NCBI GenBank assembly: GCA_905221605.1
Contig: CAJNDS010002126.1
Span: forward strand, 332,501-396,500
Direction of reading: 5' to 3'
Source: Symbiodinium natans
Taxonomy: Eukaryota > Sar > Dinophyceae > Suessiales > Symbiodiniaceae
Length of the DNA: 64,000 nucleotides
Shown in pieces: positions 19,201-31,041 of this stretch. The position numbers and the translations under genes are program-made. The notes under the pieces are model-generated. The model searched no databases and had not been told where the DNA came from. It saw only the letters and a list, made by a program, of their open reading frames with translations. Position 1 is the stretch's first letter, and every line of letters starts with the position of its first letter.

Positions 19201-20910
19201 AGAACTGCACGTACTACGACGAGATTGACCCGCCGCAGCAGGAGACGGAACGGTGGGGCTGCTACGACATGGCCTCGCATAGCTGCGAGTGCGACACAAC
19301 GGAGGCGGCGTGCGCCGGGACTTGGACGAGGTCTTGCTCAAGTTGCGACGCGGAGGACAACGTCGCCACATCGGGTGCGGCAACGAGGGGTGCCGTGGTT
19401 GCCCTGCTGGTGCTCCTTGCCAGCTTCTTCCTGACCGAGGCAGGCACTGGCTGTTACAACGTGGAGACCCACAAGTGCGACTGCAGCACCACGGAGTCGC
19501 AGTGCCATGCCCAGCAAGGAGCCTGGACAGATGGGTGCCGGTCTTGCGACGCAGTGACCAACGAGCAGCATCCCGAGTGCCAGAAGCAGTACTCCTGGGG
19601 CTGCTTCGATGAGGCCAGCCATGCCTGCCAGTGCACGGTCTCCGAGCGAGCCTGCGACCTGGCGGCCAACAAGTCCTGGACCCACGAGCGCCTTGGACTT
19701 CTCTCAGAAGAACCCAGATGTGGAAAGCAAGCGCACGGAGTCGCAGAAATGTTGCAAGCGCTTGGGAACAGCCGGAAAACATATGTGGAAAGCCAGCGCG
19801 GGGTCGTATCAGGGGAGGGGGGCAGGGTGCGTGATGGGTGGTGTCGTTGCAGACGCCGGTCGAGCGCAGGTCGAGAGGTCGAGGCGAAGATGGTTTTTAA
19901 TAATTGTAGGAGACAGGGATGTGTAGGGCTTGGGGCTGAAGAGTTGTGAACTGCAGGGCAGCTTGAGCCCAGGTGCTGGTCATGCTGCCACGGCTCGTCC
20001 TGGGGCTGCTTCGTGCCGGGAGGTGGCCCGGAGTCTGGCTGCCACTGCTGCCTGCCTCAGAGGGTTTAGGGTTTAGGGTTTAGGGTTTAGGGTTTGGGGT
20101 TTAGGGTTTAGGGGACCCCGGTACCCAGCAGCCGAAAGCAACACACCCACTCAACCTGAGACCCAACTGCCCCAAAGACGCCCTACACCCTACACCCTAA
20201 ACCCTAAACCCTACACCCTAAACCCTAAACCCTAAACCCTAAACCCTAAACCCTCAGCCTACAAGTCATGGAGATGAGGCAACATCTACGAGGGTGCATG
20301 CGCTCTGGATTTTCCGGATGCCTGGCTGGGTAGGGCTTGGGTCGAGGCTAAGTATTGAGGATGATCTGACATCCTTTTCCCTCGGAAAAAAGAATTGGGA
20401 ACATTGTCGTTTCGACGCTGGCTTGAGCCTAGGATGCGACCTGGTCGCACCAGTGCTTTGAGTGCGAGGAGGATCAAGCAACTCGCCTGAAGAACAGGAA
20501 TCTCCGCACTTGTTCGGGACCCGAAATGCTCCTGTCTGGTTTGCATTTCAACCCCTTCCAGCATGATCCTACTAACGCGACACCCCAAATCCTACTACAC
20601 CATAGCCATGTCCCTGTTGATGGTGCAGGCCATGAAGCCCCTGAAACGTCGATTTGCCAATGCTTGAAGTGCAGCCTCTGAAACTTGCATGGAGAGCACA
20701 AAGGCCACCCTCCTAGTCGTGAGAGGATGCAGAGAATGCCTCCAACATTTTATAGCCGGCAGTGACTTGCAGGAACGGGACAATCTCGAGGGGCCGAGCA
20801 GTGGGAACAGCGATGACGCCGCCGTGATTGCCGCTGCGCCACGTCCGTACCAAAGCACCCTCGCAGGGGTCCTAAGAGGCGCCGTCTTGTTAGGGATCCT
20901 TGTTTTGTGA
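16208..20910 (+). CDS. cysteine-rich modular protein, copy 3 (altered C-terminus)
   Basis: Exons: 16208-16341 (ATG, MQASFEVAVSATALVAA then VGVYCVISR, one membrane span), 16605-16722, 16954-16991, 17109-17126 (18-nt micro-exon), 17405-17453, 17902-17950, 18027-18136, 18317-18384, 18520-18688, 18927-19687, 19973-20046, 20279-20316, 20433-20477, 20773-20910. The last seven are firm. The earlier ones rest on mostly silent differences between copies and on phase. A roughly 50-bp deletion removes the usual stop, so the tail runs on to a hydrophobic end (GVLRGAVLLGILVL). About 40 bp near 17644 are also missing compared with copies 2 and 4. Confidence 0.68.
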
Positions 20911-21068
20911 CGTTTCGGCACATAAGAATCGTAGTACCTTGGGGATATGAGAGGGGCAACCCTAATCCCGCTAAACCCTAAACCCTAAACCCTAACCCTA
21001 AACCCTAACCTGAACCCTAAACCCTAAACCCTAAACCCTAAAACCCTAAAACCCTAAAAACTAAACCG

Positions 21069-24000
21069 ATGCAAGCAAGCTTCGAGGTGGCCGTGTCCGC
21101 CACAGCCCTGGTAGCGGCCGCGGGAGTTGGCGTCTACTGCCTCATCTCCAGGATGTTGAAGCCAAAGCCCGTGAACGAGCCGCACCCTCCTTCGGAAGCA
21201 GGGCCTTCTTTTCTTTTCTCCTTGGGTTTAGGTTTAGGTTTAGGGTTTAGAGTTTAGGGTTTTTAGGGTTTAGGGTTTAGGGTTTAGGGTTTGGGGTTGT
21301 TCCGGGGGGGGGGGGGGGGCATTCCTGTAATTGAAGTGGGGTTCGCAATGGAACGAAGGGGAGGTTTTGCATGTTTCTCTACCTGCAACCCCTTAGGTAC
21401 AACAGCCCTCAAATCGACAACTCTGATGTGGTGGTTGGCCGTGCAGTGCCTTCAGCTGGGACGGCTGGCACGGCTCTCAAGGAATCTGCTTCTGGATCCC
21501 TACTTGCCTGGATCTGTTTAACTACTTGCGGTTTAGGGCTTACAGGTGTCAAAGGTTTTCAGTGTAAAAGTCGCCCTAAACCCCAAGCGCCAAAAACCAC
21601 ACCCCTAAACCCTAGACCCTAAACCCTGATGGGGTACTAGGAGCAGTTAAGGCTTGAGCGCCTCGGCTGGCCTGAGGCAGGATGAGGTGACTGAGGGTCG
21701 CCGCGCAGAGCTACGATTTTGTGTGTACATGTATTTAGGCGGCTGGTCAGAGTTTGCCTGCCAGCGAGACATCAGCTTTTCTCTCATTTTTGCCCCGCGC
21801 GCGCGTGCGCGCGCGCGCGCGCCCGCGGGGGCGGCTGCCTGTAGCAATGCCTTTTTCTCTTGGACCTTCCCCACTTCCTGCGACCCCGGGCTCGTTAGCG
21901 GAGGTGCGTCGCAGAGGACTTGTAAGTGGAGGAACCCGAGACTTGTAAAGCACGAGTTTTAAGACTTGTTCATCGTTCACGCGGGGGGTTTGATCTAGAA
22001 CAGGGTCCCTTTTTTGGGGGGGGACTTTGGGGGGGGACATTTTGAGTATGAAACCCTCTTGGCATCCATAGGGAGATCCTGCTTTTGAACAACCCCCCCG
22101 GTGTTGTCGAGGCCCGGCTCATTTCGGCCTGCGGGGGAGTACGGGTAGGGTTGAGTTGCCCACCCGCAGCTCCACAGGCGGAGATTTTGCACGTGTACAG
22201 CTGCGCAGCTACAACTCTGCGACCGGCAGTTCAAACGCGTCTTCCTGTCCAAGTGGGTTGGGAACTGAGCCTTTGACCCTGAAACCCTAAACCCTAAACC
22301 CTTCAAAGCTAAACCCCAAACCCTAGACCTTTAAACCCTTAAACCCTTGAACCCTAAACCCTTAAACCCTCAACCCTCAACTTGCATCTGCCTCGGGAGC
22401 TGGCAGCCTGCAGCACTCGCCTTGAATCTGCCCAGCTGTCTGATGACGGACAGGATGCTTGCCAGCTATATAGTTCCTAAACCCTAAACCCTAAACCCTA
22501 AACCCTAAACCCTAAACCCTAAACCCTGAACCCTGAACCCTGAACCCTGAACCCTGAACCCTGAACCCTGAACCCTGAACCCTAAACCCTAAACCCTGAA
22601 CCCTAAACCCTGAACCCTAAACCCTGAACCCTAAACCCCAAACCCTGGCAACGTGACGCGTCGTTGAGTGGCGTGAACAAAGAGGGGCACGGTTTTTTTT
22701 TTTTTTTTTTCTGGCGGCCGCGCTCCCAACCTTAAGCGCTTCCTCGAGAAGGGAAGCCCCGACATGCTTTTGGGTTCCGACCTTGGTTTAGGGTTTAGGG
22801 TTGAGGGTTGAGGGTTTAGGGTTGAGGGTTGAGGGTTTAGGGTTTAGAGTTTAGGGTTTTGAAGGAGACTCGCAGCTCCATTCCGAGAGGCATTTTGCTG
22901 CAAGTGCTGCTGTGCGCCCAGCTCTGCCCTCCCACGCCCGCTCCTCCCGCTACCCTTGATGGCGCAGAGGATGTTGCCACTGGCAGCTGGGTTTGTCTGA
23001 ACCGGTTTAACCCCAAATCCGAAATCCTATTTTCGATCCATTCTACATCAGAGACCCCAACCCCCGCATCCCATGTTTTAGAGGGGGTGGGGGACAAGTG
23101 TGTGCTGGAGGGTGTAGGGTGGTAGCCTGTGCGTTCTCACACAGCAACCCATGTGCACACGTCAGGTCGTGACCGCGATGGTCAATGTCGCCTTGGTATC
23201 CGGGAGCACATCGTCCGGATCCTGCTACAATTTGCTGCTCAGTTTCACAACAAGAGTCTTGTTTTCTTGCTGTATGAGCAGTTCACATAAGTTCAGTAGG
23301 AGTACCCCCAAGTAGCCAGAGGGGTCGACACTTTCGCACCTGCACCTTCTTCACTTCTTCCTTGCTAGGACTGCGCACGCAGTGACCTGCAACGTGACGG
23401 AGTCGGCGTGCGATGGCGGCAACATGTGGTATGCTCCCGGGTACGTGTCTCCGCGGAGTGGCTGCTGCCATTGCCAGGCATCCTGTGAGAACGTGTCGGA
23501 CAGCTGCAGCTACTACGACGCAGTGGAACAGCCTCAGGACTTCCCCCGCCCCCCCCCCACCCTCCTTTCGCGTCTCATGCAGACTGGAAACACTCCGCTC
23601 ACACCCACAGATGATCACAGCACCAGTGTAAGAAGGATGCTAGAAACCACATGCTTGTTGCTCTAGGTTGAAGCCGAACCATAGCTAGTTCAAGCAGCTG
23701 GCGCTGGTGGGGAGGTGCCTCGAGGATTCAGAACCCATGCCCAAAGCCCCCAACATTCCCGTAGCTCCTCAAGAGGATGAGAACTGGGGCTGCTACGATG
23801 CCAGCGTGCACCGCTGTGACTGCGACGAGTCGGAGGTGGGCTGTGCTGCGAAAGGCGCAGACCACTCGTGGACGTCGGGATGCAGATCCTGTGCCTCGCA
23901 GGGCTCCTGCTACGATGTCACGAGCCATGCAGTCAGCTGCGACGTGCCGGAGACGGCGTGTGCATCGCCGAGCTCGTGGTATGCTCCGGGGTACGTCTCT

Positions 24001-25750
24001 CCTCGGTCAGGTTGCTGCCACTGCATGGCCTCCTGCCAAGCCACATCGGAGAACTGCACGTACTACGACGAGATTGACCCGCCGCAGCAGGAGACGGAAC
24101 GGTGGGGCTGCTACGACATGGCCTCGCACAGCTGCGAGTGCGACACAACGGAGGCGGCGTGCGCCGGGACTTGGACGAGGTCTTGCTCAAGTTGCGACGC
24201 GGAGGACAACGTCGCCACGTCGGGTGCGGCAACGAGGGGTGCCGTGGTTGCCCTGCTGGTGCTCCTTGCCAGCTTCTTCCTGACCGAGGCAGGCACTGGC
24301 TGTTACAACGTGGAGACCCACAAGTGCGACTGCAGCACCACGGAGTCACAGTGCCATGCCCAGCAAGGAGCCTGGACGGACGGGTGCCGGTCTTGCGACG
24401 CAGTGAGCAACGAGCAGCATCCCGAGTGCCAGAAGCAGTACTCCTGGGGCTGCTTCGATGAGGCCAGCCATGCCTGCCAGTGCACGGTCTCCGAGCGAGC
24501 CTGCGACCTGGCGGCCAACAAGTCCTGGACCCACGAGCGCCTTGGACTTCTCTCAGAAGAACCCAGATGTGGAAAGCAAGCGCACGGAGTCGCAGAAATG
24601 TTGCAAGCGCTTGGGAACAGCCGGTAAACAGATGTGGAAAGCCAGCGCGGGGTCGTATCAGGGGAGGGGGCCAGGGTGTGTGATGCGTGGTGTGGTTGCC
24701 GACGCCGGTCGAGCGCAGGTCGAGAGGTCGAGGCGAAGATGGTTTTTAATAATTTTAGGAGTCAGGGATGTGCAGGGCTCGGGGCCTCGGGGCTGAAGAG
24801 TTGTGAAGGCAGCTTGAGCCCAGGTGCTGGTCATGCTGCCACGGCTCGTCCTGGGGCTGCTTCGTGCCGGGAGGTGGCCCGGAGTCTGGCTGCCACTGCT
24901 GCCTGCCTCAGGGGGTTTAGGGTTTAGGGTTTAGGGTTTAGGGTTTAGGGTTTAGGGTTTAGGGTTTAGGGTTTAGGGGAACCCGGTACCCAGCAGCCGA
25001 AAGCAACACCCCCACTGAACCTGAGACCCAACTTCCCCAAACACGCCCTACACCCTAAACCCTACACCCTACACCCTACACCCTAAACCCTAAACCCTAA
25101 ACCCTAAACCCTAAACCCTCAGCCGACAAGTCATGGAGATGAGGCAACATCTACGAGGGTGCTTGCGCTCTGGATTTTCCGGATGCCTGGCTGGGTAGGG
25201 CTTGGGTCGAGGTATTGAGGATGATCTGACGTGAGGACTTTGTGGAAGTATACATCCTTTCCCCTCGGAAAAAAGAATTGGGAACATTGTCGTTTCGACG
25301 CTGGCTTGTGCCTAGGATGCGACCTGGTCGCACCAGTGCTTTGAGTGCGAGGAGGATCAAGCAACTCGACTGAAGACAGGAATCTCCGCACTTGTTCGGG
25401 ACCCGAAATGCTCCTGCTGGTTTGCATTTCAACCCCCTTCCAGCATGATCCTACTAACGCGACACCCCAAAATCCTACTACACCATAGCCATGTCCCTGT
25501 TGATGGTGCAGGCCATGAAGCCCCTGAAACGTCGATTTGCCAATGCTTGAAGTGCAGCCTCTGAAACGCTTGCATGGAGAGCACAAAGGGCCACCCTCCT
25601 AGTGGTGAGAGGATGCAGAGAAGGCCTCCAACATTTTTGTAGCCCGGCACTGACTTGCAGGAACGGGACAATCTCGAGGAGCCGAGCAGTGGGAACAGCG
25701 ACGACGCCGCCGTGATTGCCGCTGCGCCACGTCCGTACTTCAGCACGTGA
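21069..25750 (+). CDS. cysteine-rich modular protein, copy 4 (most complete)
   Basis: Exons: 21069-21202 (ATG; hydrophobic anchor then PKPVNEPHPPSEA), one from 21397, 21739-21776, 21904-21921, 22201-22252, 22737-22785, 22876-22985, 23166-23233, 23369-23537, 23776-24536, 24824-24897, 25144-25181, 25316-25360, 25661-25750 (TGA). It starts only 158 bp after the stop of copy 3, with a heptamer array between. One extra T near 21495 relative to copies 2, 3 and 5 would shift the second exon if that exon reaches so far; an upstream GC donor would avoid it. A type II or GPI-like topology is possible. The product would be about 600 residues. Confidence 0.68.
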
Positions 25751-25998
25751 CGGGTTCTGGCTCTCACTTGCCAAGAGCACCTCGCAGGGGTCCTAAGAGG
25801 GCGCCGTCTTGTTAGGAGTATCCTTGTTTTGTGACGTTTCGGCACATAAGAATCGTAGTACCTTGGGGCATCATATGAGAGGGGCAACCCTAATCCCCCT
25901 AAACCCTAAACCCTAAACCCTAAACCCTAAACCCTGAACCCTGAACCCTAAACCCTAAACCCCAAACCCGAAACCCTAAACCCTAAACCCTAAACCCG

Positions 25999-27106
25999 AT
26001 GCAAGCAAGCTTCGAGGTGGCCGTGTCCGCCACAGCCCTGGTAGCGGCCGCGGGAGTTGGCGTCTACTGCCTCATCTCCAGGATGTTGAAGCCAAAGCCC
26101 GTGAACGAGCCGCACCCTCCTTCGGAAGCAGGGCCTTCTTTTCTTTTCTCCTAGGGTTTAGGGTTTAGGGTTTAGGGTTTAGGGTTTAGGGTTTGGGGTT
26201 GTTCCGGGGGGGGGGGGGGGCATTCCTGTAATTGAAGGGAGGTTCGCAATGGAACGAAGGGGAGGTTTTGCATGTTTCTCTACCTGCAACCCCTTAGGTA
26301 CAACAGCCCTCAAATCGACAACTCTGATGTGGTGGTTGGCCGCGCAGTGCCTTCAGCTGGGACGGCTGGCACGGCCCTCAAGGAATCTGCTTCTGGACCC
26401 TACTTGCCTGGATCTGTTTTAACTACTTGCGGTTCAGGGCTTACAGGTGTCAAAGGTTTTCAGTGTATAAGTCGCCCTAAACCCCAAACGCCAAAAACCA
26501 CACCCTGATGGGGTACTAGGAGCAGTTAAGGCTTGAGCGCCTCGGCTGGCATGAGGCAGGATGAAGGTGACTGAGGGTCGCCGTGCAGAGCTAAATTTTT
26601 GTGTGTACATGTATTTAGGTGGCTGGTCAGAGTTTGCCTGCCAGCGGGACATCAGCTTTTCTCCATTTTTGCCCCGCGCGCGGGGGGGCGGCTTGCTGTA
26701 GCAATGCCGTTTTCTCTTGGACCTTCCCCACTTCCTGCGACCCCGGGCTCGTTAGCGGAGGTGCGTCGCGGAGGACTTGTAAGTGGAGGAACCCGAGACT
26801 TGTAAAGCACGAGTTTTAAGACTTGTTCATCGTTCATGCGGGGGGTTTGATCTACAACAGGGTCCCTTTTTGGGGGGGACTTGCGGGGGGGGGGGGACAG
26901 TTTTATGGAACCCTCTTGGCATCCATAGGGAGATCCTGCTTTAGAACAACCCCCCCGGTGTTGTCTAGGCCCGGCTCATTTCGGCCTGCGGGGGAGTACG
27001 GGTAGGGTGGAGTTGCCCACCCGCAGCTCCACAGGCGGAGATTTTGCACGTGTACAGCTGCGCAGCTACAACTCTGCGGCAGTTCAAACGCGTCTACCTG
27101 TCCAAG
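25999..27106 (+). pseudogene. cysteine-rich modular protein, copy 5 (5' fragment)
   Basis: The first exon 25999-26132 is intact, and counterparts of the next ones lie at 26298-26415, 26619-26656, 26761-26778 and 27058-27106. The last has a 4-nt deletion (CTCTGCGGCAG for CTCTGCGACCGGCAG). Homology to the unit fades after about 27400, before any of the long cysteine-module exons. This is the downstream edge of the tandem array. Confidence 0.6.
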
Positions 27107-27640
27107 TGGGTTGGGAACTAACCCTAAACCCCTAACCCTGGACCCTAAACCCAAAACCCTAAACCCAAAACCCAAAACCCAAAACCCAAAACCCTAAACC
27201 CTAAACCCTAAACCCTAAACCCTGAACCCTGAACCTTGAACCCTAAACCCTAAACTCTCACCCCTAAACCCTAAAAACTACCTGAGAACCATAAACCTTC
27301 TTCAAACCCTCAACTGGCACCTGCCTCTTGAGCTGGCAGGCCCCAGCACCCACCCGCCTTGAATCTGCCCAGCTGTCAGGATGATGACGGACAGGATGCT
27401 TGGGTTTTAGGGTTTAGGGGTTTAGGGTTTAGGAGTTTAGGGTTTAGGAGTTTAGGAGTTTAGGGTTTAGGGTTTAGGGCTAGCCAGAAGAGGCCCTCCT
27501 AAACCCTAGAAACCCTAAGCCCCAGAATCGCAAACCCTAGAAACCCTAGAACCCTAAACCCTAAACCCTAAACCCTCAAAGCTCTAGAACCCCTAGAAAC
27601 CCTCAACCGCAAAGCCTTCCTTGAGCCACCACTAGTAATC

Positions 27641-27795
27641 GCTTAAGAACCCCCCAAAGAATAAAAACATAATCTTCCTCATAAGGGTAATATTTGGATT
27701 ATTACATTTTAACCCCCCCCCCCCCCCAAAAAAAAAAAGGAAGATAAGGGTAATAGAGGGAATATTGTGTTTTTATTCCTTTAGGGTTCTTAAGC
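27641..27795. mobile_element. MITE-like element, 12-bp perfect inverted ends
   Basis: Ends GCTTAAGAACCC (27641) and GGGTTCTTAAGC (27784) are exact inverted repeats, with weaker pairing further inward (AATAAAAACA against TGTTTTTATT). The core carries a C-run followed by an A-run. No coding capacity. The same ends recur at 62609-62824. Confidence 0.7.
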
Positions 27796-28254
27796 AAGTA
27801 GCAGACCAAGCCCATCGAACCTTGGAGTCCCAGTTTCCCTTATTTGTATCGGCTGCCCAAAGTGTAGGGTTTGGGGTTTGGGGGTTTAGGGTTTGGGGTT
27901 TGGGGGTTTAGGGTTTGGGGTTTGGGGTTTAGGGGTTTAGGGTTTGGGGTTTGGGGTTTAGGGTTGAGGGTTTGGGGTCATATGGTCATTTGCAGAGCTG
28001 ATGCTCTGCCCTCAGCCCTAACCGGTGCAAGGGAGGCTTAGGGTTGAGGGTCTCCTACACCCCACACCCTGCGCCCGATAAGTTGTTTCAACTTCCTGTC
28101 TGGGAGCTTCACATGTCAAGGTGCCAGGGCGAATAGGGTTGAGGAGAACACGTAAACCCTAAACCCCTACACCCCTACACCCTAAACCCCCAAACCTTAA
28201 ACCCTAAACCCCCAAACCCTTAAACCCCAGTTTAGGTTTAGGGTTTAGGCTCAG

Positions 28255-28329
28255 GGTTTTGGGGCTTGTGCTCCGGAACGCATGTCGGCGGACCTGGATG
28301 ATCTGGGAGTGGACGATGAGGCCCCCTGA
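28255..28329 (+). CDS. exon island, acidic C-terminus
   Basis: Acceptor CTCAG|G. The frame GFGACAPERMSADLDDLGVD ends DEAP and a TGA. Probably a last exon; the parent gene is unknown. Confidence 0.4.
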   Translation, partial: GFGACAPERMSADLDDLGVDDEAP

Positions 28330-28335
28330 AAAGCG

Positions 28336-28565
28336 AGCCCTAAAACCCTAAAACCCTAAAACCCTAAAACCCTAAAACCCTAAAACCCTAAAACCCTAAA
28401 ACCCTAAGACCCTAAGACCCTAAAACCCTAAAACCCTAAAACCCTAATACCCTAAAACCCTAATACCCTAAAACCCTGAAACCCTAAAACCCTAACCCCC
28501 TAAAACCCTAAAACCCTAAAACCCTAAAACCCTAAAACCCTAAAACTCTAAAACCCTAAAACCCT
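28336..28565. repeat. CCCTAAAA octamer array
   Basis: About 28 units of the 8-bp variant, nearly homogeneous. This points to local amplification of a variant rather than telomerase-type addition. Confidence 0.95.
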
Positions 28566-29537
28566 AAACATACCCTGAACCCTAAAACCCTAAACCCCAA
28601 ACCTAAACCCCAAACCCTAAACCCTAAACCCTTATCCAATCCAGCTCGGAAGGGGCGTCAAAGTGCTGAGATTAGAGGTGGTATAGGGTTTAAGGGGTTT
28701 ACAGTTTGGGGTTTAGGGTTTAGGGTTTAGGGTTTAGGGTTTAGGGTTTAGGGTTTAGGGGCTTTCAGGGCTTGCAAGGTTTATGGGGTTTACAGGGTTG
28801 AGAAGGGTTTTGTAGGGTTTTTGCAGGGTTGGGAGGGTTTGGGTTTTAGGGTGTTGCTTTTGCCGGCACGTATGAGTCGGCCATTTGGTTTGGGGGCTTT
28901 TCTGTCAGGCCTAGGGTTTAGGGTTTAGGGTTTAGGGTTTAGGGTTTAGGGTTTAGGGTTTAGGGTTTAGGGGGTCAGCTCAAGCCTCCAAAGCCCTAAG
29001 CCCAAAGCCCTAAACCTCATTAGCCAGAAACCCTACACCCTAAACCCCAAACCCTAAACCCCAAACCCTAAACCCTAAACCCCAAACCCCTAAACGCCAA
29101 ACCCTACACACCCTAACCCCTTGCCGCATGCTGTGAGTTGGAGGTGGAGAATGAGCGGGTTGCACTAGACCCGGCTGCTGGGCCCGGTTGTTTGTATTTT
29201 AGGTTGTGGTTTTGTCTCGGGTTTAGGGTTTAGGGTTTGGGGTTTAGGGTTTTGGGTTTGGTGGGGCTTACAAAAAGACTCAAAATACATTTCTGCTTAT
29301 TTTTTGAGGGGGCTTGGGCTTAGGGTTTAGTATAGGGGCTAGCGCTAGGGTTGAGGGTTTGGGCGTTTTGGGGGGGCTTTACTAAAAGCAGCCAGTAGCT
29401 TCTTGCATAATATGGTGCCTGGACACCGCGAGCCTTACAGTCCCTCACCCAGGCCGAATCCCTAAAATGGCGTGGAGTACTTCAGCCCTAAACGCACAAG
29501 CCCTAAAGGCTAAAGCCTAAAATGGCAGCCGTACGCC

Positions 29538-29609
29538 ATGTGTAGTATGCGATTGCAGAGCTCCGGAACTAGTGCAAGCAACGTGTCGCAAAGCCCCAAG
29601 AAGCAGTGA
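29538..29609 (+). CDS. small ORF or last exon
   Basis: ATG frame MCSMRLQSSGTSASNVSQSP then KKQ and TGA. An internal TTGCAG acceptor could make only the last part coding. Weak. Confidence 0.25.
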   Translation: MCSMRLQSSGTSASNVSQSPKKQ

Positions 29610-29837
29610 GCAACGTGTCGTTTTCTATCAATGCCCGAAAACACGTGCCTACATACCCTAAACCCTAAACCCTAAACCCTAAACCCTAAACCCTAAGACC
29701 CCAAACGCCTCCAAGAAGCTGCAATGGCCCAGCCCACTCGCAGGATGAATCACCTTCGCAAAGCCCCATCCACCCAACCACCCGGACCCTCAACCTTAAA
29801 CAACCCGAAGCCCTAAGCCCTAGTCCTTAGCCCTAAA

Positions 29838-29943
29838 CCAAAACCCTAAACCCTCAGCCCGAAACCCTAAACCCTAAACCCTAAACCCTAAACCCTAAAC
29901 CCTAAACCCTAAACCCTAAACCCTAAACCCTAAACCCTAAACC
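29838..29943. repeat. CCCTAAA array
   Basis: About 14 units upstream of the exon at 29960, with an inverted TTTAGGG array (30062-30095) just downstream. Confidence 0.93.
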
Positions 29944-29959
29944 CCAAAACGGAGCCGAG

Positions 29960-30063
29960 GTCCCGAGGCTGCCCCCGCTCTTCTCGGTCCCTCAGCTCCC
30001 CGGGCCGGTGGTGCGCTCCAACTCCGAGCCGCCTTTGCGCTTGCGCCCCCGGCTTCTCAGAGG
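29960..30063 (+). CDS. exon island, proline-rich
   Basis: Acceptor CGAG|GTC. The frame starts VPRLPPLFSVPQLPGPVV and ends RLRPRLLR, with a heptamer donor GG|GTTTAG. Confidence 0.4.
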
Positions 30064-30309
30064 GTTTAGGGTTTAGGGTTTAGGGTTTAGGGTTTTTCGG
30101 GTTTAGAGTTTAGGGGAGCTGAGGGGGTTTAGGGTTCAGGGCTTCTTTCAACTCTTTGAAGGAGGTTGGGAAGGGGGGGGGGGGCTTTGGGGGGGGTTTC
30201 AGGTTAGGGCTCGGGGGTTGGAACGTTTGGGTCTTGCCAGGGCTCAAAGTTCAGCGGCCAGTAGGGACAATGACGAGGATTTGTTATCGGGCTTGAGGTG
30301 TAAAGGTTT

Positions 30310-30363
30310 GCACCCTAAACCCTAAACCCTAAACCCTAAACCCTAAACCCTAAACCCTAAACC

Positions 30364-30430
<67 letters not shown>

Positions 30431-30492
30431 ACCTGCAGCCCTCAACCCTCAACCCTCAACCTGCAGCCCTCAACCCTCAACCCTAGACCCTA
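30310..30492. repeat. CCCTAAA then CCCTCAA array
   Basis: Seven standard units followed by about 15 CCCTCAA units with two CCTGCAG interruptions. Confidence 0.93.
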
Positions 30493-30642
30493 GACCTCGG
30501 AGCTGGGCGGACTGAAGACAAAACCCTGGGCCCCTATCCCTCTGTTTGGGTTTAGGGTTTAGGTTTAGGGCTTAGGGTTTAGGGTTCAGGGTTCAGGGTT
30601 CAGGGTTCAGGGTTTAGGGTTTAGGGTTTAGCGTTTAGGATA

Positions 30643-30745
30643 CCCAACAACCATACCAAATAGGGCTTATTGCCCAGAGGGTCCATGTGTTTTGCACTAT
30701 AATGAAATAGGGTACCAAAAAGCCATGCTAAGTAGGGTTGTTGGG
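30643..30745. mobile_element. MITE-like element
   Basis: Inverted ends CCCAACAACCATAC and GTAGGGTTGTTGGG (13 of 14 match); a phrase like CAGAGGGTCC is repeated in inverse form just outside. Non-coding. Confidence 0.5.
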
Positions 30746-30947
30746 GTGCCGAATTCTAGAAAATGGGCCCTCTGGGTACGGGCAGCGTGAAGGTCTAGGG
30801 TTTGGGGTTTGGGGTTTAGGGTTCAGGGCTTGGGTTGGGGTTCGGGGTTTGGGGTTTAGATTTTAGGGTTTAGGGTTTAGGGTTTAGGGTGTAGGGTGTA
30901 GGGCGAAGGTTTAGGCTTTGGGGGGTCGTGCCATGCTCTTCCTCAAG

Positions 30948-31041
30948 GAACACCCTCGCCGTCGAGGACGAAGCAAGCCCAGAAGAGGTGGCCGAAGAGG
31001 AGCAGGCGGAGGATGAGGCGCCGAGACTGGTCCAAGCTTAG
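30948..31041 (+). CDS. acidic exon island
   Basis: Acceptor CAAG|G. The frame NTLAVEDEASPEEVAEEEQ ends DEAPRLVQA and TAG. A plausible last exon with an acidic tail. Confidence 0.45.

Larger units (their letters stand above)
8100..27400 (+). repeat. tandem array of about 4.9-kb gene units
   Basis: Corresponding 761-nt exons start at 9072, 13936, 18927 and 23776, so spacings are 4864, 4991 and 4849 bp. First exons lie at 11138, 16208, 21069 and 25999. Copies 2 and 4 match over long stretches at a constant 9840-bp offset, and copies 1 and 3 share small variants (an extra AG before GGATGAG). For the 5' half the closest pairs are instead units 2/3 and 4/5. Confidence 0.9.

Noticed and set aside
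28336-28565. CRISPR-like regular repeat
   Set aside because: The repeat is a contiguous 8-bp satellite without spacers in a eukaryotic context.
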